Shown: positions 54,970 to 63,267, counted from the first letter of the stretch. The stretch: 64,000 bases of DNA from Litchfieldella xinjiangensis (GCF_000759345.1 NZ_JPZL01000001.1:868001-932000), one strand, 5' to 3'. Program-made: numbers and translations. The notes: generated by a model from the sequence alone, not told the origin.

Positions 54970-56853
54970 ATGAGCATCAAGAAAGTCAGTAAGGGCACGA
55001 GTGCCGATCAACTAAACGACTGGATCGACAACGCTGCGAAAGGAACAAGATTCGAGTTTGCCGCGGGGGAGTATCGCTTCGACGACGCCATCAGCGTACG
55101 CCGCTCCGATATATCCCTGGTCGGTGCCGGTGCAGAGAAAACGACCTTCACATTCACAGGCAAGGCACTCGACAGAAATGACGACCATGCCATTCGAATC
55201 GAGCCGAGAACGACCGACGAACTGATCGGCCGCGTCACCAGCGATATCGACCAAGGCGATACCACCCTACGTCTCAGCTCGACCGACGGGCTCTCGCGCG
55301 GCGATACCTTGCGTATCTGGCAAGACAATGACAGCGCCTTCTTCAAGGAGATTGGCGATACCTCCTGGCGGAAGCAGAAGTATGCCGAGCTGCGTACCAG
55401 CATGGCCACGGTAAAGGATATCGACGGTAACAAGGTCACCCTGGACCGCGGCGCTCATTTCGACTTCGATGCCAACAAAGCAAAGGTCGAGCGCATCGAA
55501 ACTATCGATGACGTGACACTTAAGGGCATTGGCATCGAATTCAACCTGGGCACCCCCGATGCAGACGCGTTTCGCAATACCAAGGGCGGACTCACCGGCT
55601 ACGAAGCCGTATCAATCGACGGCACTGTCGATGCTCGCCTCGAGGATGTCAGCGTGACCAATGGGCCTTCGACCGCCTTTCATATCGAGCGCTCGCTGGA
55701 TATCACTGTCAAGGATACGCGTGCCGAGGGCACCTTCAACAAGGGCACCGGCGGTAACGGCTACGCTCACGAGCTCAAGGAGAGTTATGACGGGACCTTT
55801 GCCGGCCTGGAGGATAGCGGCATGCGCCATGGGTTGCTGTTCGCGTCCTGGCGCTCCTCGGTAGGGAATGACATCGAGGTAGAAAAGACCGATCGGGACA
55901 TCAACTTCCATGGCGGCCGCGACCACGACAATCAGGTTCGTGTCCTTCAGTCCGTCCGCGACAGTGACTCCGATGGGCTGTCGCCCTCGTTGTGGATCAA
56001 CCAGGGTGGCGAGAGTTTCGGCGCAATTACCGACGCCGATGCAAACCAGGTGCGTTTCGACTATGTGATCGGCACCCGCCGAAACGATGAGTTGCAAGGC
56101 TCCGATGACGGTGCCTATCTCAATGGTGGGCTGGGTCACGATGTGCTCATCGGTGGCAAGGGCGATGACATTCTGCAAAGCGGCCTTGGCAACGACTGGT
56201 ACGACGGCATCGACATGCTGGACGGTGGCGCAGGCACCGATATCGCGCGTTATACCCAGGATTACGACCGCCACGACATCGACTTCATTGGCGACAAGGT
56301 ACGCATCCGCAGCGACAAGGGGTCGGACGATACCTTGATTAACATGGAGTATGCCGTCTTCGGTGACGGCAAGACCCTGGATATCGCATCACGACGCGTC
56401 ACCAATGGCGATGCGCTGGAGCTGCCCTCCCCGCAAGACATCCTCTCCGACACCGCTTACAAGGGCGCAGCCTCCTCGTCGGGACGAGTGAGCGACGATG
56501 CCGAACTCGCCGTACGAGGCAACACCGTGAGCCGCTGGAAGGATGGCTACGTCAAGGAACTGTTCATCGAAAACGTCAGCGATGAAGCCATCGAAGGTGC
56601 AGAACTACACCTCGATTTGCCGGACGATATCCATACGCTTTGGAACGGGATCGCCCGCAAGGACGGCGATGACTATCGGCTTACCGATGACCACCCGCAG
56701 ACATTGGATCCTGGCGAGACCTGGCGATTTGCCTACAAGGCCTATGGCGACGGCAAGGGCCATGCCTCGCTAGCCGCGACCAGTGACGCCGGCAAGCTGG
56801 ATGTCGAGGTGTTGGGTGTCGATTCAGGCAATCTTGTCGAGTTGTTTGCCTGA
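54970..56853 (+). CDS. secreted RTX beta-helix protein with CBM2-like C-terminus (type I secretion substrate)
   Basis: This is a 627-residue acidic protein without signal peptide. Residues about 25-365 read as a right-handed parallel beta-helix of the pectate-lyase/C5-epimerase type (DAISVRRSDISLVGAGAEKT, then LSRGDTLRIW, and repeated I-x-V-x-D strands). Residues 368-425 carry RTX calcium-binding nonapeptides (LNGGLGHDVLIGGKGDD, LDGGAGTD). Residues 510-605 resemble a family 2 carbohydrate-binding module (RWKDGYVKELFIENVSDEAI, HTLWNGIARKDG, LDPGETWRFAY). Polysaccharide binding, and possibly lyase or epimerase action, is inferred; no catalytic residue is assignable. GGAG precedes the ATG. The divergent T1SS genes are the likely exporter. 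Confidence 0.82.
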   Translation: MSIKKVSKGTSADQLNDWIDNAAKGTRFEFAAGEYRFDDAISVRRSDISLVGAGAEKTTFTFTGKALDRNDDHAIRIEPRTTDELIGRVTSDIDQGDTTLRLSSTDGLSRGDTLRIWQDNDSAFFKEIGDTSWRKQKYAELRTSMATVKDIDGNKVTLDRGAHFDFDANKAKVERIETIDDVTLKGIGIEFNLGTPDADAFRNTKGGLTGYEAVSIDGTVDARLEDVSVTNGPSTAFHIERSLDITVKDTRAEGTFNKGTGGNGYAHELKESYDGTFAGLEDSGMRHGLLFASWRSSVGNDIEVEKTDRDINFHGGRDHDNQVRVLQSVRDSDSDGLSPSLWINQGGESFGAITDADANQVRFDYVIGTRRNDELQGSDDGAYLNGGLGHDVLIGGKGDDILQSGLGNDWYDGIDMLDGGAGTDIARYTQDYDRHDIDFIGDKVRIRSDKGSDDTLINMEYAVFGDGKTLDIASRRVTNGDALELPSPQDILSDTAYKGAASSSGRVSDDAELAVRGNTVSRWKDGYVKELFIENVSDEAIEGAELHLDLPDDIHTLWNGIARKDGDDYRLTDDHPQTLDPGETWRFAYKAYGDGKGHASLAATSDAGKLDVEVLGVDSGNLVELFA

Positions 56854-56876
56854 CCGAGTACGTCTGACCTGATCAC

Positions 56877-56908
56877 ATAAAAAAGGCGCTCCAACTGGAG
56901 CGCCTTCT
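56877..56908. terminator. bidirectional terminator between RTX gene and KGG protein gene
   Basis: The stem AAGGCGCTCC/GGAGCGCCTT (56883-56892 with 56897-56906) has a run of A upstream (six Ts on the minus strand) and CTTG downstream. It serves the minus-strand gene best and probably also the RTX gene. Confidence 0.85.
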
Positions 56909-56952
56909 TGCTGTGAAGCCTGATACCACTGGCTTCAGTGGCTAATCAGCTA

Positions 56953-57300
56953 TCAGCGGCCACCGCTGTTGCTGTTCTGGCCGCCTTTCTGACCGGCTTC
57001 AGAGGCCTTCTGACGATCGTTGGCGAAATTACCGCCACTGTTCTGGCCGCCCTTCTGACCCGCTTCAGAGGCTTTCTCTCGGTCATTGGCAAAATTGCCG
57101 CTGCTGTTCTGACCGCCGATTTGACCCCCTTTCTGACCAGCTTCAGAAGCCCGTTCAGGATCGTTCTTGAAGTTGCCACCGCTTTCCTGGCCACCTTTCT
57201 GGCCAATCTCTTCGTAGAACTCACGGTCATGAGTCTTTGCGGTGGTTTCGCCGCCTTTCTGACCGGCTTCGTTAACTGACATATTGCGCTTATCAGCCAT
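56953..57300 (-). CDS. KGG-repeat (GsiB/YciG-like) stress protein
   Basis: This is a 115-residue extremely hydrophilic protein made of repeats with the core EAGQKGGQ. Three near-identical units (NFKNDPERASEAGQKGGQ, NFANDREKASEAGQKGGQ, NFANDRQKASEAGQKGGQ) follow two shorter ones. It resembles Bacillus GsiB and E. coli YciG, LEA-like proteins induced by starvation, osmotic stress or the general stress response. Such proteins are thought to protect against desiccation or aggregation. AAAGGAG lies about 6 nt before the ATG. It stands alone between the RTX gene and an SDR gene. Confidence 0.9.
   Translation of the reverse strand: MADKRNMSVNEAGQKGGETTAKTHDREFYEEIGQKGGQESGGNFKNDPERASEAGQKGGQIGGQNSSGNFANDREKASEAGQKGGQNSGGNFANDRQKASEAGQKGGQNSNSGGR
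56965..57200 (-). repeat. tandem repeats of about 66-84 nt within the KGG gene
   Basis: Three imperfect tandem DNA copies encode the 22-residue unit SGGNFxNDxxxASEAGQKGGQ, one with a six-residue insertion (IGGQNS). Length polymorphism by slippage is plausible. The repeats also open frames on the other strand and in another minus frame, which are not genes. Confidence 0.75.
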
Positions 57301-57639
57301 GTGCTTCTCCTTTCGATGAAGAAAATTTCCTCGTGGAGATGCTTACCAATTACTGGCGTAACAAATCCCTCTATTACGCTAGCGGCTTGGCCGTTAGCAA
57401 TGAGCACGTCCCGTGCTGTTGACTCACACCATAGAAAGGATCCGCGAATCTTCGCAAGGATGACCTTGTTTAGGGAGGTTACGACAAGATAGTGAAGGTT
57501 AAGTCATTGACGCCAAGACAAAAGAACTTTAGCCAGGAAAATGTGCCAAGCTAACCGGAGGAAGCGAAAAATCGATGCTTGGTGTATCCGCCATCGATCA
57601 GCAAGTCATGACGAGAACCACCCACAAAAGGAGAAGCTC
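57301..57639. other. spacer between the KGG gene and the SDR gene
   Basis: This 339-nt divergent spacer contains both promoters and no convincing ORF. It is A+T-richer than the genes around it. GCGTAA (57354-57359) and TTACGC (57375-57380) form a 6-bp inverted repeat with a 15-nt spacer, a possible regulator site. AAAGGAG at 57627-57633 serves the SDR gene. Confidence 0.4.
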
Positions 57640-58428
57640 ATGGATCTGGGAATCGCGGGACGCTGGGCCATCGTATGCGCCGCCAGTAAAGGGCTGGGTA
57701 AAGGCTGCGCCAAGGCCCTGGCCAAGGAGGGGGTCAACCTGGTGATCAATGCCCGAGGGCAGGACGCACTTGAGGGTACCGCCAATGAGTTGAGAGCCCT
57801 CAACGCGTCTATCGAAGTCATTGCCATCGCCGGCGATATCAGCACCCCGGATATTCAGGAAGCGGTACTATCTGCCTGTCCTCACGTCGACATCCTGGTA
57901 AACAACAATGGCGGGCCACCCCCGGGGGATTTTCGCGACTGGGATCGTGATGATTGGTTCAAGGCAGTGGAAGGCAACATGGTCACCCCCATCGAGCTCA
58001 TCAAGGCGACTGTCGATAAAATGGCTGCCAATGGCTTCGGACGGGTCGTGAACATCACCTCAGGCGCGGTGAAAGCGCCGATCGATATCCTGGGGCTCTC
58101 CAATGGTGCCCGCAGCGGGCTGACCGGGTTCATCGCCGGGTTGGCTCGACAGCCTGAACTGGCCTCCAACAATGTCACGATCAATAACCTGTTGCCGGGC
58201 TCGTTCGATACCGAGCGGCTTCAGGGCAACCTGAGAAAGACCGCAGACAAGACAGGCACGTCGGTCGAGGCTCTGCGTGAGCAGCGCGTCCAAGGCATAC
58301 CAGCCCGGCGCTTCGGCAATGCCGACGAGTTCGGGGACGTATGCGCCTTTCTTTGCAGCGCTCAGGCGAGCTATCTGACTGGACAAAACATTCTTCTGGA
58401 CGGGGGCAGTTACCCGGGGACGTTCTAA
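57640..58428 (+). CDS. SDR-family oxidoreductase with atypical active site
   Basis: This is a 262-residue short-chain dehydrogenase/reductase-like protein. The nucleotide loop is CAASKGLGKGCAKALAKEG, and the core NNAG motif is replaced by NNNGGPP. The catalytic Ser is retained (NITSGAVKAP), but 13 residues on, where YxxxK should be, the sequence reads SNGAR, so Tyr is Ser and Lys is Arg. A known BKR-like subgroup shares this pattern. It may bind NAD(P) yet lack classic SDR chemistry. The ATG at 57640 has AAAGGAG 6 nt upstream. It is monocistronic. Confidence 0.87.
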   Translation: MDLGIAGRWAIVCAASKGLGKGCAKALAKEGVNLVINARGQDALEGTANELRALNASIEVIAIAGDISTPDIQEAVLSACPHVDILVNNNGGPPPGDFRDWDRDDWFKAVEGNMVTPIELIKATVDKMAANGFGRVVNITSGAVKAPIDILGLSNGARSGLTGFIAGLARQPELASNNVTINNLLPGSFDTERLQGNLRKTADKTGTSVEALREQRVQGIPARRFGNADEFGDVCAFLCSAQASYLTGQNILLDGGSYPGTF

Positions 58429-58489
58429 CAACTGACATTTTGCCTTCCCCCGCACATTGGCTCGGCGGGAAGGCAACCCTATCGAGCAA

Positions 58490-58741
58490 TCAATGCTCCA
58501 TCTCCAGTAAATCGATGATCGATGTATCGCTGGGAATGAACGTATCGTCATCCTCAAGGCTGACCAACTGTCCATCGACATAGTCGACGGTACGCCCGTC
58601 CAGAGTGAACAGTTCGATGGGGCCGAGCACGTAGGTTGCTTCACTTTCGGGAGGATTGTCTGGAGCAAAATGAACAAAGGCCACCAAGGTGGCAGGTTCA
58701 CCGCTCCAACTCTTCGCCGAGAACTGGCACACTTCAATCAT
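58490..58741 (-). CDS. 83-residue acidic protein, unknown function
   Basis: I do not recognise this protein. It begins MIEVCQFSAKSWSGEPATLV and continues with beta-rich segments (YVLGPIELFTLDGRTVDYVD) and an acidic tail (SLEDDDTFIPSDTSIIDLLE). There is no signal or membrane segment. GGAGGGG 5 nt before the ATG at 58741 supports a real gene; the frame extends further upstream without a site. It is convergent with the SDR gene and divergent from the DUF2238 gene. Confidence 0.6.
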   Translation of the reverse strand: MIEVCQFSAKSWSGEPATLVAFVHFAPDNPPESEATYVLGPIELFTLDGRTVDYVDGQLVSLEDDDTFIPSDTSIIDLLEMEH

Positions 58742-58858
58742 AGGCCCCTCCGTTTTTACTCTTGTTTTATTGCAAGGTAGCACGTATCGCATGGTGTGCC
58801 ACCAAAACCCCACCTACCCTATGCTACGTGCAGGATGGCAGGACCAAGGAGGGTCCAG

Positions 58859-59506
58859 ATGCGAAAACGCAATCCGCACCGATGGATCATGAATGCGCTG
58901 CGGCTAGTACTTTTGGCCCAGGCAGGGTTCTCGTTACTGCATCGTCACGGATACCTGGCCACACTCTGCCTGCTGGTCATTCTCATTTCGTTCCTACCCC
59001 ATCTTCTCGAACGGCAGTGGCGTATCCGTATGCCTCCGCTCCTGGAGTACATGGCCATCGGCGTGGTGCTCGCGTCGCTGTTACTTGGCGAAGGCTTGGG
59101 TTACTACGAGCGCTTCTGGTGGTGGGATATCTCGCTACATGGCATTTCGGGTTTCCTGCTCGGTTCCATGGGGTTTGTGATCGTTCATGGCCACGAACGC
59201 CACACGCCCCAAGGCAACCGGCTCACACCCAGCTTCACGGCGCTGTTTGCATGCCTACTCTCGGTGAGCATGGGCGCTCTATGGGAAATATTTGAGTTCA
59301 CTCTCGACAGCTTGTTCGATACACGAATGCAGCACCCTGTAGGAAGCAGCTCAGGTCTTCCCGATACCATGGGAGACCTCATAATGAATACTGTCGGCGC
59401 GGTGCTCGTCGCTTGTCTGGGCTGGCGAAGCATGGAATGCGATAGTCGGGGTGCCCTCGTTAGCCGCAGCATGAGTAAGTTCATTCAGCCCAGTAAATCA
59501 CGGTAA
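58859..59506 (+). CDS. DUF2238/YjdF-like membrane protein
   Basis: This is a 215-residue polytopic membrane protein with about five helices. Features of the DUF2238 family are WWWDISLHGISGFLLGSMGF, SMGALWEIFEFTLDSLF and LPDTMGDLIMNTVGAVLVAC, with conserved Asp/His/Glu in the membrane that suggest metal or ion handling. Function is unknown. The ATG at 58859 has AAGGAGG 6 nt upstream; an in-frame start 63 nt earlier has none. It stands just before the curli locus, 311 nt from csgD. Confidence 0.8.
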   Translation: MRKRNPHRWIMNALRLVLLAQAGFSLLHRHGYLATLCLLVILISFLPHLLERQWRIRMPPLLEYMAIGVVLASLLLGEGLGYYERFWWWDISLHGISGFLLGSMGFVIVHGHERHTPQGNRLTPSFTALFACLLSVSMGALWEIFEFTLDSLFDTRMQHPVGSSSGLPDTMGDLIMNTVGAVLVACLGWRSMECDSRGALVSRSMSKFIQPSKSR

Positions 59507-59817
59507 TCGCTTTAACTCAGAGGTCGCTCGTGACCCAGGCTCAAGACCATCAAATCTCTCATGCCCCAAGACCAGACGAGCCTCAAGATGGCGAGCCTCC
59601 TCTAGCCATCGTCTCATAAACTTATGTTATTGACTTTTATATAAATTAGCCAATATAACGAAAATAGTGATCAATCAATAATGTTATTCCTATAAGTTAT
59701 ATAAAAAAATTATTACTTAACTTTACATGTTGAATAAATCCGACCACCCTGAATAGGTGAGATAGGCGCCTATAAGACAGAATCCCATGCAAAGGGATCA
59801 CTCAGCGGAGCAGGGAA
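59507..59817 (+). promoter_or_regulatory. A+T-rich csgD upstream region
   Basis: This 311-nt region has a strongly A+T-rich core at about 59625-59735, in sharp contrast to the rest of the window. Such tracts typically bind H-NS or IHF and are expected before csgD, which integrates many signals in enterobacteria. No exact IHF or OmpR site could be read by eye. No ORF is supported. Confidence 0.5.
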
Positions 59818-60474
59818 ATGGAGATTCCTAATACCAATGTCTATTTGGTAACGCAGACTAATCCACAAAACCAGCTGTTCCTCGATTACCTCAGCCAAAG
59901 GCTGGGGTATCCGATAAGAGCGGTGACACCTTCGGATATAGAGGCGGTATTCAACGATCAACAGCGCACGTTGGTAATGCTTGATGCCGACCATATCGGC
60001 GAGTCGGAATCGCAACAATGGCAACACAAGGCCATCGAGATCGACTCACTTTATCTCGCCGCATTCAATCTTCAGGACGAAGACCAAGCCGCTCGAACGC
60101 TATCTTCCTACCATTTCGACGGTGTCTTCTACCGTAATGATCCCCTTGACTTGATAGTCAAGGGGATTGAAAAGCTCTTGGATGGCCATCTCTGGCTGTC
60201 ACGCGGCTTGATGACGCGCCTGATTCATTTTTACCGGCGACAGCAGCTCAATGCCTATCGCCCGGTCTGCGGCCTTACCCAGCGAGAGCTCGACATCATC
60301 GGACTGCTGAGCTTCGGGTCATCCAACGCCGAAATCGCCGAAAAGCTGTTCGTCAGTGAGCATACGGTCAAAACCCATCTCTATAATATTTTTCGCAAGA
60401 TCAAGGTCAGCAATCGTATCCAGGCAATGAACTGGGCACACCGTAATATCGGTATTCCACCGGTCATTGCATGA
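59818..60474 (+). CDS. csgD: LuxR-family curli/biofilm master regulator CsgD
   Basis: CsgD activates curli subunit genes and, in enterobacteria, cellulose production. This 218-residue protein has a degenerate receiver-like N-terminus (about residues 1-130, with LVMLDADHIGES) and a C-terminal LuxR helix-turn-helix: LTQRELDIIGLLSFGSSNAE, IAEKLFVSEHTVKTHLYNIF and RKIKVSNRIQA. Most conserved receiver Asp/Lys residues are missing, as in E. coli CsgD. The position immediately before csgEFG on the same strand fixes the identity. The ribosome-binding site is weak (GCAGGGAA). Confidence 0.9.
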   Translation: MEIPNTNVYLVTQTNPQNQLFLDYLSQRLGYPIRAVTPSDIEAVFNDQQRTLVMLDADHIGESESQQWQHKAIEIDSLYLAAFNLQDEDQAARTLSSYHFDGVFYRNDPLDLIVKGIEKLLDGHLWLSRGLMTRLIHFYRRQQLNAYRPVCGLTQRELDIIGLLSFGSSNAEIAEKLFVSEHTVKTHLYNIFRKIKVSNRIQAMNWAHRNIGIPPVIA

Positions 60475-60526
60475 ATAAAAAAATGACTTTGACAATACCC
60501 AACGTCTAGATAAGCAGGTTGGAACC

Positions 60527-61042
60527 ATGAAACGCACAATGGGAACTGGCGTCGTTTCGCTGTGCGGGGCCTTTTTATTTAGCCTCAGCGTCAGTGCAGA
60601 ACCGCTCACGCCTACCTCACCCGATGGGGAAACGAGCAACGCCTCAGGGACGGAGGGTATCAACCAACTCCAGGGGCCAGACGGACCCAAGGTAGAAGCA
60701 CCGGTTAATGGTACCAGTGAACTGACTGGCGTCCTCGTCGACCGGACGATGACCATCATTGGCCAGCGTTTCTACCGCAGGTTCAGTCAGATCGCCATGG
60801 AGCGACCCATCATCCGCGGCGCCACCCTCACCGTGCATGAAAGACCTGATGCACGCTGGGGCGTGCAGCTATGGATTACCGAAGGCAACCAGATCCATTT
60901 CCGGACCCGACTTTCGCCGCGTCTCAATGATGCCGATGACGTCGCCCGCCAGGCGATCGATCACGTCGAAGAGGCCGTGCTCAAACGGCAAATTGCCAAA
61001 GCGATGGCACCGAGCATCGATCTTGCCGAGGAAGAATTCTAA
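60527..61042 (+). CDS. csgE: curli secretion specificity factor CsgE
   Basis: CsgE is a periplasmic protein that caps the CsgG pore and selects curlin for export. The 171-residue protein has a signal peptide (GVVSLCGAFLFSLSVSAEP), then a low-complexity Ser/Thr/Gly/Pro linker of about 40 residues absent from E. coli CsgE (129 residues). The CsgE core follows: ELTGVLVDRTMTIIGQRFYR, then FSQIAMERP, WGVQLWITEGNQIHFRTRLS and VEEAVLKRQIAKAM. The stop is 2 nt before csgF, so the two are likely coupled. Confidence 0.92.
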   Translation: MKRTMGTGVVSLCGAFLFSLSVSAEPLTPTSPDGETSNASGTEGINQLQGPDGPKVEAPVNGTSELTGVLVDRTMTIIGQRFYRRFSQIAMERPIIRGATLTVHERPDARWGVQLWITEGNQIHFRTRLSPRLNDADDVARQAIDHVEEAVLKRQIAKAMAPSIDLAEEEF

Positions 61043-61044
61043 CC

Positions 61045-61464
61045 ATGGAGAACAAGACCTTGAAAAAACACTATGCGATTGCCCTTTCGCTAGCCTGTGC
61101 CTCCCCCATGGCCGCCGCGGGAGAGCTGGTCTATCAACCGATCAACCCGTCGTTCGGCGGCAATCCCTACATGGGCAACCATCTTCTCAGCAAGGCCCAG
61201 GCCCAGGATACGCATAAAGATCCGGATGCGCGCAGCTACGAGCCGCTATCCACTACCGATCGTCTGGTTCAGAGCCTGCAGAATAGCTTGGTCAGGCAAC
61301 TCATCAGTGACGTCAATGATGGGGACGTAGAGGAAGGTACGTTCGATACCGATGAGTTTGGTGTCGTGATCAATAACGACGGCGGCCAGCTGAGCATTGA
61401 CGTTACCGACAAGATCACCGGGGATACGACGACTATCAGTGTCGGTGGTTTGTCGGGTTATTAA
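61045..61464 (+). CDS. csgF: curli assembly/nucleation factor CsgF
   Basis: CsgF extends the CsgG channel outside the cell and couples secretion to nucleation by CsgB. The 139-residue protein has a signal peptide (HYAIALSLACASPMAAAGE) and then the CsgG-binding N-terminal segment with the hallmark YQPINPSFGGNPYMGNHLLS. The C-terminal part is acidic and beta-rich, ending DTTTISVGGLSGY. It lies 2 nt after csgE and 41 nt before csgG. Confidence 0.93.
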   Translation: MENKTLKKHYAIALSLACASPMAAAGELVYQPINPSFGGNPYMGNHLLSKAQAQDTHKDPDARSYEPLSTTDRLVQSLQNSLVRQLISDVNDGDVEEGTFDTDEFGVVINNDGGQLSIDVTDKITGDTTTISVGGLSGY

Positions 61465-61505
61465 GAAGCATCGAGCTCTTCCAAGAATACGTTAAGGGAA
61501 CGAAC

Positions 61506-62336
61506 ATGAGACTTATCTATTTACTTTTAGTGCTTATGAGCCTGAGCGGCTGCGCCAGCATAGTCGCCGACTCCGAGGGGCTCGAGGGCCAGCCGCCAAC
61601 GCTGACACCGCGTAGCGGTACCTACCAGGACCTGATCGCGTTGCCCCCTCCGGCAGGTCAGATCTATGCCTCGGTTTATGATTTCCGCGACATGACCGGG
61701 CAATACAAGCCGGCGCCCAACAGTACCTTTTCAACAGCGGTGACTCAGGGGGCCGCCGCCATGCTGACCGGTGCCTTGGCGGACTCGGGCTGGTTCATTC
61801 CACTGGAGCGGGTCGGCTTACAGAACCTGCTGACCGAACGACGCATCATTCGCGCCGAGTTCGAGCGCTTCGGCCAACCCGATACCCTGCCATCATTACG
61901 TGCCGCTTCCGTAATGCTTGAAGGCGGGATAATCGCTTATGAATCCAATATTCGCACCGGAGGCGCAGGCGCCGAATACTTCGGCATCGGTGCATCAGGC
62001 CAGTATCAGGTCGATCAGGTGACGGTGAATCTACGTGCCATCGAGATTTCCACGGGCGAAGTGCTGGCTAACGTCACCACAACCAAGACCATCTATTCGA
62101 AGGAGCTGCGCGCAGGCGTTTACCGCTTCATCGACTTCAAACGCCTACTGGAGGCCGAAGCCGGCATAACCAATAACGAGCCCGTACAAATGGCAGTCAT
62201 GTCGGCCATTGAATCGTCTGTCATCCATCTCATCGCCCGGGGGGTCACTACAAATCTCTGGAACCTGCCAGCGGATATGCAAATTCGGGACACAATTCTT
62301 GCCGATTATCTGAACGCCCCGACCCCGGCACTGTAG
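61506..62336 (+). CDS. csgG: curli outer-membrane secretion pore lipoprotein CsgG
   Basis: CsgG forms the nonameric outer-membrane channel for curlin. The 276-residue protein has a lipoprotein signal MRLIYLLLVLMSLSGC (Cys16). Conserved blocks are IYASVYDFRDMTGQYKP, the constriction region STFSTAVTQGAAAMLTGALA, GWFIPLERVGLQNLLTERRI, MLEGGIIAYESNIRTGGAGA and FGIGASGQYQVDQVTVNLRA, all CsgG hallmarks. Length equals E. coli CsgG (277). TAAGGGAA lies before the ATG. A terminator follows, separating the secretion genes from csgBA. Confidence 0.96.
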   Translation: MRLIYLLLVLMSLSGCASIVADSEGLEGQPPTLTPRSGTYQDLIALPPPAGQIYASVYDFRDMTGQYKPAPNSTFSTAVTQGAAAMLTGALADSGWFIPLERVGLQNLLTERRIIRAEFERFGQPDTLPSLRAASVMLEGGIIAYESNIRTGGAGAEYFGIGASGQYQVDQVTVNLRAIEISTGEVLANVTTTKTIYSKELRAGVYRFIDFKRLLEAEAGITNNEPVQMAVMSAIESSVIHLIARGVTTNLWNLPADMQIRDTILADYLNAPTPAL

Positions 62337-62383
62337 AATATTATCGCCTAGCTCACACTCCACTCGACATCGTCAACGATCAG

Positions 62384-62410
62384 GCCATGCTTCACGCATG
62401 GTCTTTTTTT
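62384..62410 (+). terminator. rho-independent terminator between csgG and csgB
   Basis: The stem GCCATGC/GCATGGT (62384-62390 with 62396-62402) with a TTCAC loop is followed by seven Ts. It splits csgDEFG from csgBA and implies a separate promoter for the fibre subunits. Confidence 0.85.
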
Positions 62411-62631
62411 GTTTCCTGTTCCAGCAACGCCTATCAGCAGCCGAATAATACTTTCGACATTAAAAGTACCAAATAGCTAGTACCGAACATTGGCCCCGAT
62501 TTCTGATGGCATCGTTTTCTTAGCAATCCATACTTAAACTCACAGTTCGCTTACACCGATTAACAAATAGATCACCTATACATACCCGGTTCATTAAGCA
62601 AGCTTCAATGTTCACAAAGGCAGGGATAGCC
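62411..62631 (+). promoter_or_regulatory. probable csgBA promoter region
   Basis: A+T-rich DNA follows the csgG terminator. TATACA at 62577-62582 is a candidate -10 element about 50 nt before csgB; no -35 box is evident, which could mean CsgD-dependent or RpoS-type transcription. No ORF lies here. Confidence 0.4.
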
Positions 62632-63216
62632 ATGCGTGCCAATTGTAATCAGACATCGCAAAAAAAGAGTAGGAAGCCACTCACGTCTTTACTTACCGGC
62701 CCACTAACGCTATTGCCTGCGCTGATGCTGGTGCTCTCTGGGCCAGTTTCGGCAGACGAAGTCACCGAGAAGCTGCAGAATACTCGTGACTTGAGTCAGC
62801 AAGAGCTACAGACATTTTATAAAACAGCTGACTTAAACTTTTCACAAGCGGGTTGGAAAAACAGCACCAGCATCATATCTCAGATTGGCGACCAAAACAG
62901 CGCCGTCGTCTCTCAGCGCCATGATCCTGCTGCGTATCAGCAAGGCAATTACGCTAACGTCTATCAATATGGCAATGAGAATGAAGCCTCTATTCTTCAG
63001 GCCGGCGGTAATAATATTGGTGCCATTTTTCAGGACGGTGACGAACACCGAGCAACGATAGAACAGCACGGCGATAACTTCGAAGCCCGACTGAACCAAT
63101 ACGGCATCGGAGGCGACGTTCACGTTTCACAATCGGGGAGTGGCTTACGCAACATTACCGTTGACCAAAATGCGTCTTCGGGCATGTCTGCTCCTGTCAC
63201 TGTCCATACCTACTGA
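62632..63216 (+). CDS. csgB: minor curlin subunit CsgB (nucleator)
   Basis: CsgB nucleates polymerisation of CsgA on the cell surface. The 194-residue protein has a long N-terminus with an export signal (LTLLPALMLVLSGPVSADE) and a pre-repeat region (about 50-75). Curlin-type repeats with Q/N/G ladder follow: SIISQIGDQNSAVVSQ, QQGNYANVYQYG, SILQAGGNNIGAIFQDG, TIEQHGDNFEARLNQYG and HVSQSGSGLRNITVDQN. The first of the units departs most from the CsgA consensus, as is usual for nucleators. The ATG at 62632 has AGGGA upstream; ATG 62608 is an alternative. csgA follows 51 nt later. Confidence 0.9.
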   Translation: MRANCNQTSQKKSRKPLTSLLTGPLTLLPALMLVLSGPVSADEVTEKLQNTRDLSQQELQTFYKTADLNFSQAGWKNSTSIISQIGDQNSAVVSQRHDPAAYQQGNYANVYQYGNENEASILQAGGNNIGAIFQDGDEHRATIEQHGDNFEARLNQYGIGGDVHVSQSGSGLRNITVDQNASSGMSAPVTVHTY

Positions 63217-63267
63217 GATCAGTCGAATCTCAGGCAACTCAGCAGTAAATCTAAGGAAGGGAATACC

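Noticed and set aside
54660-54998. 112-codon minus-strand frame in the T1SS/RTX spacer
   Set aside because: Overlaps the RTX start, has no ribosome-binding site and no recognisable domain; the stretch is better explained as promoter and leader.
56938-57407. Alternative frames over the KGG repeats (plus strand and second minus frame)
   Set aside because: They are kept open by the tandem repeats; only the frame with EAGQKGGQ units has homology and a ribosome-binding site.
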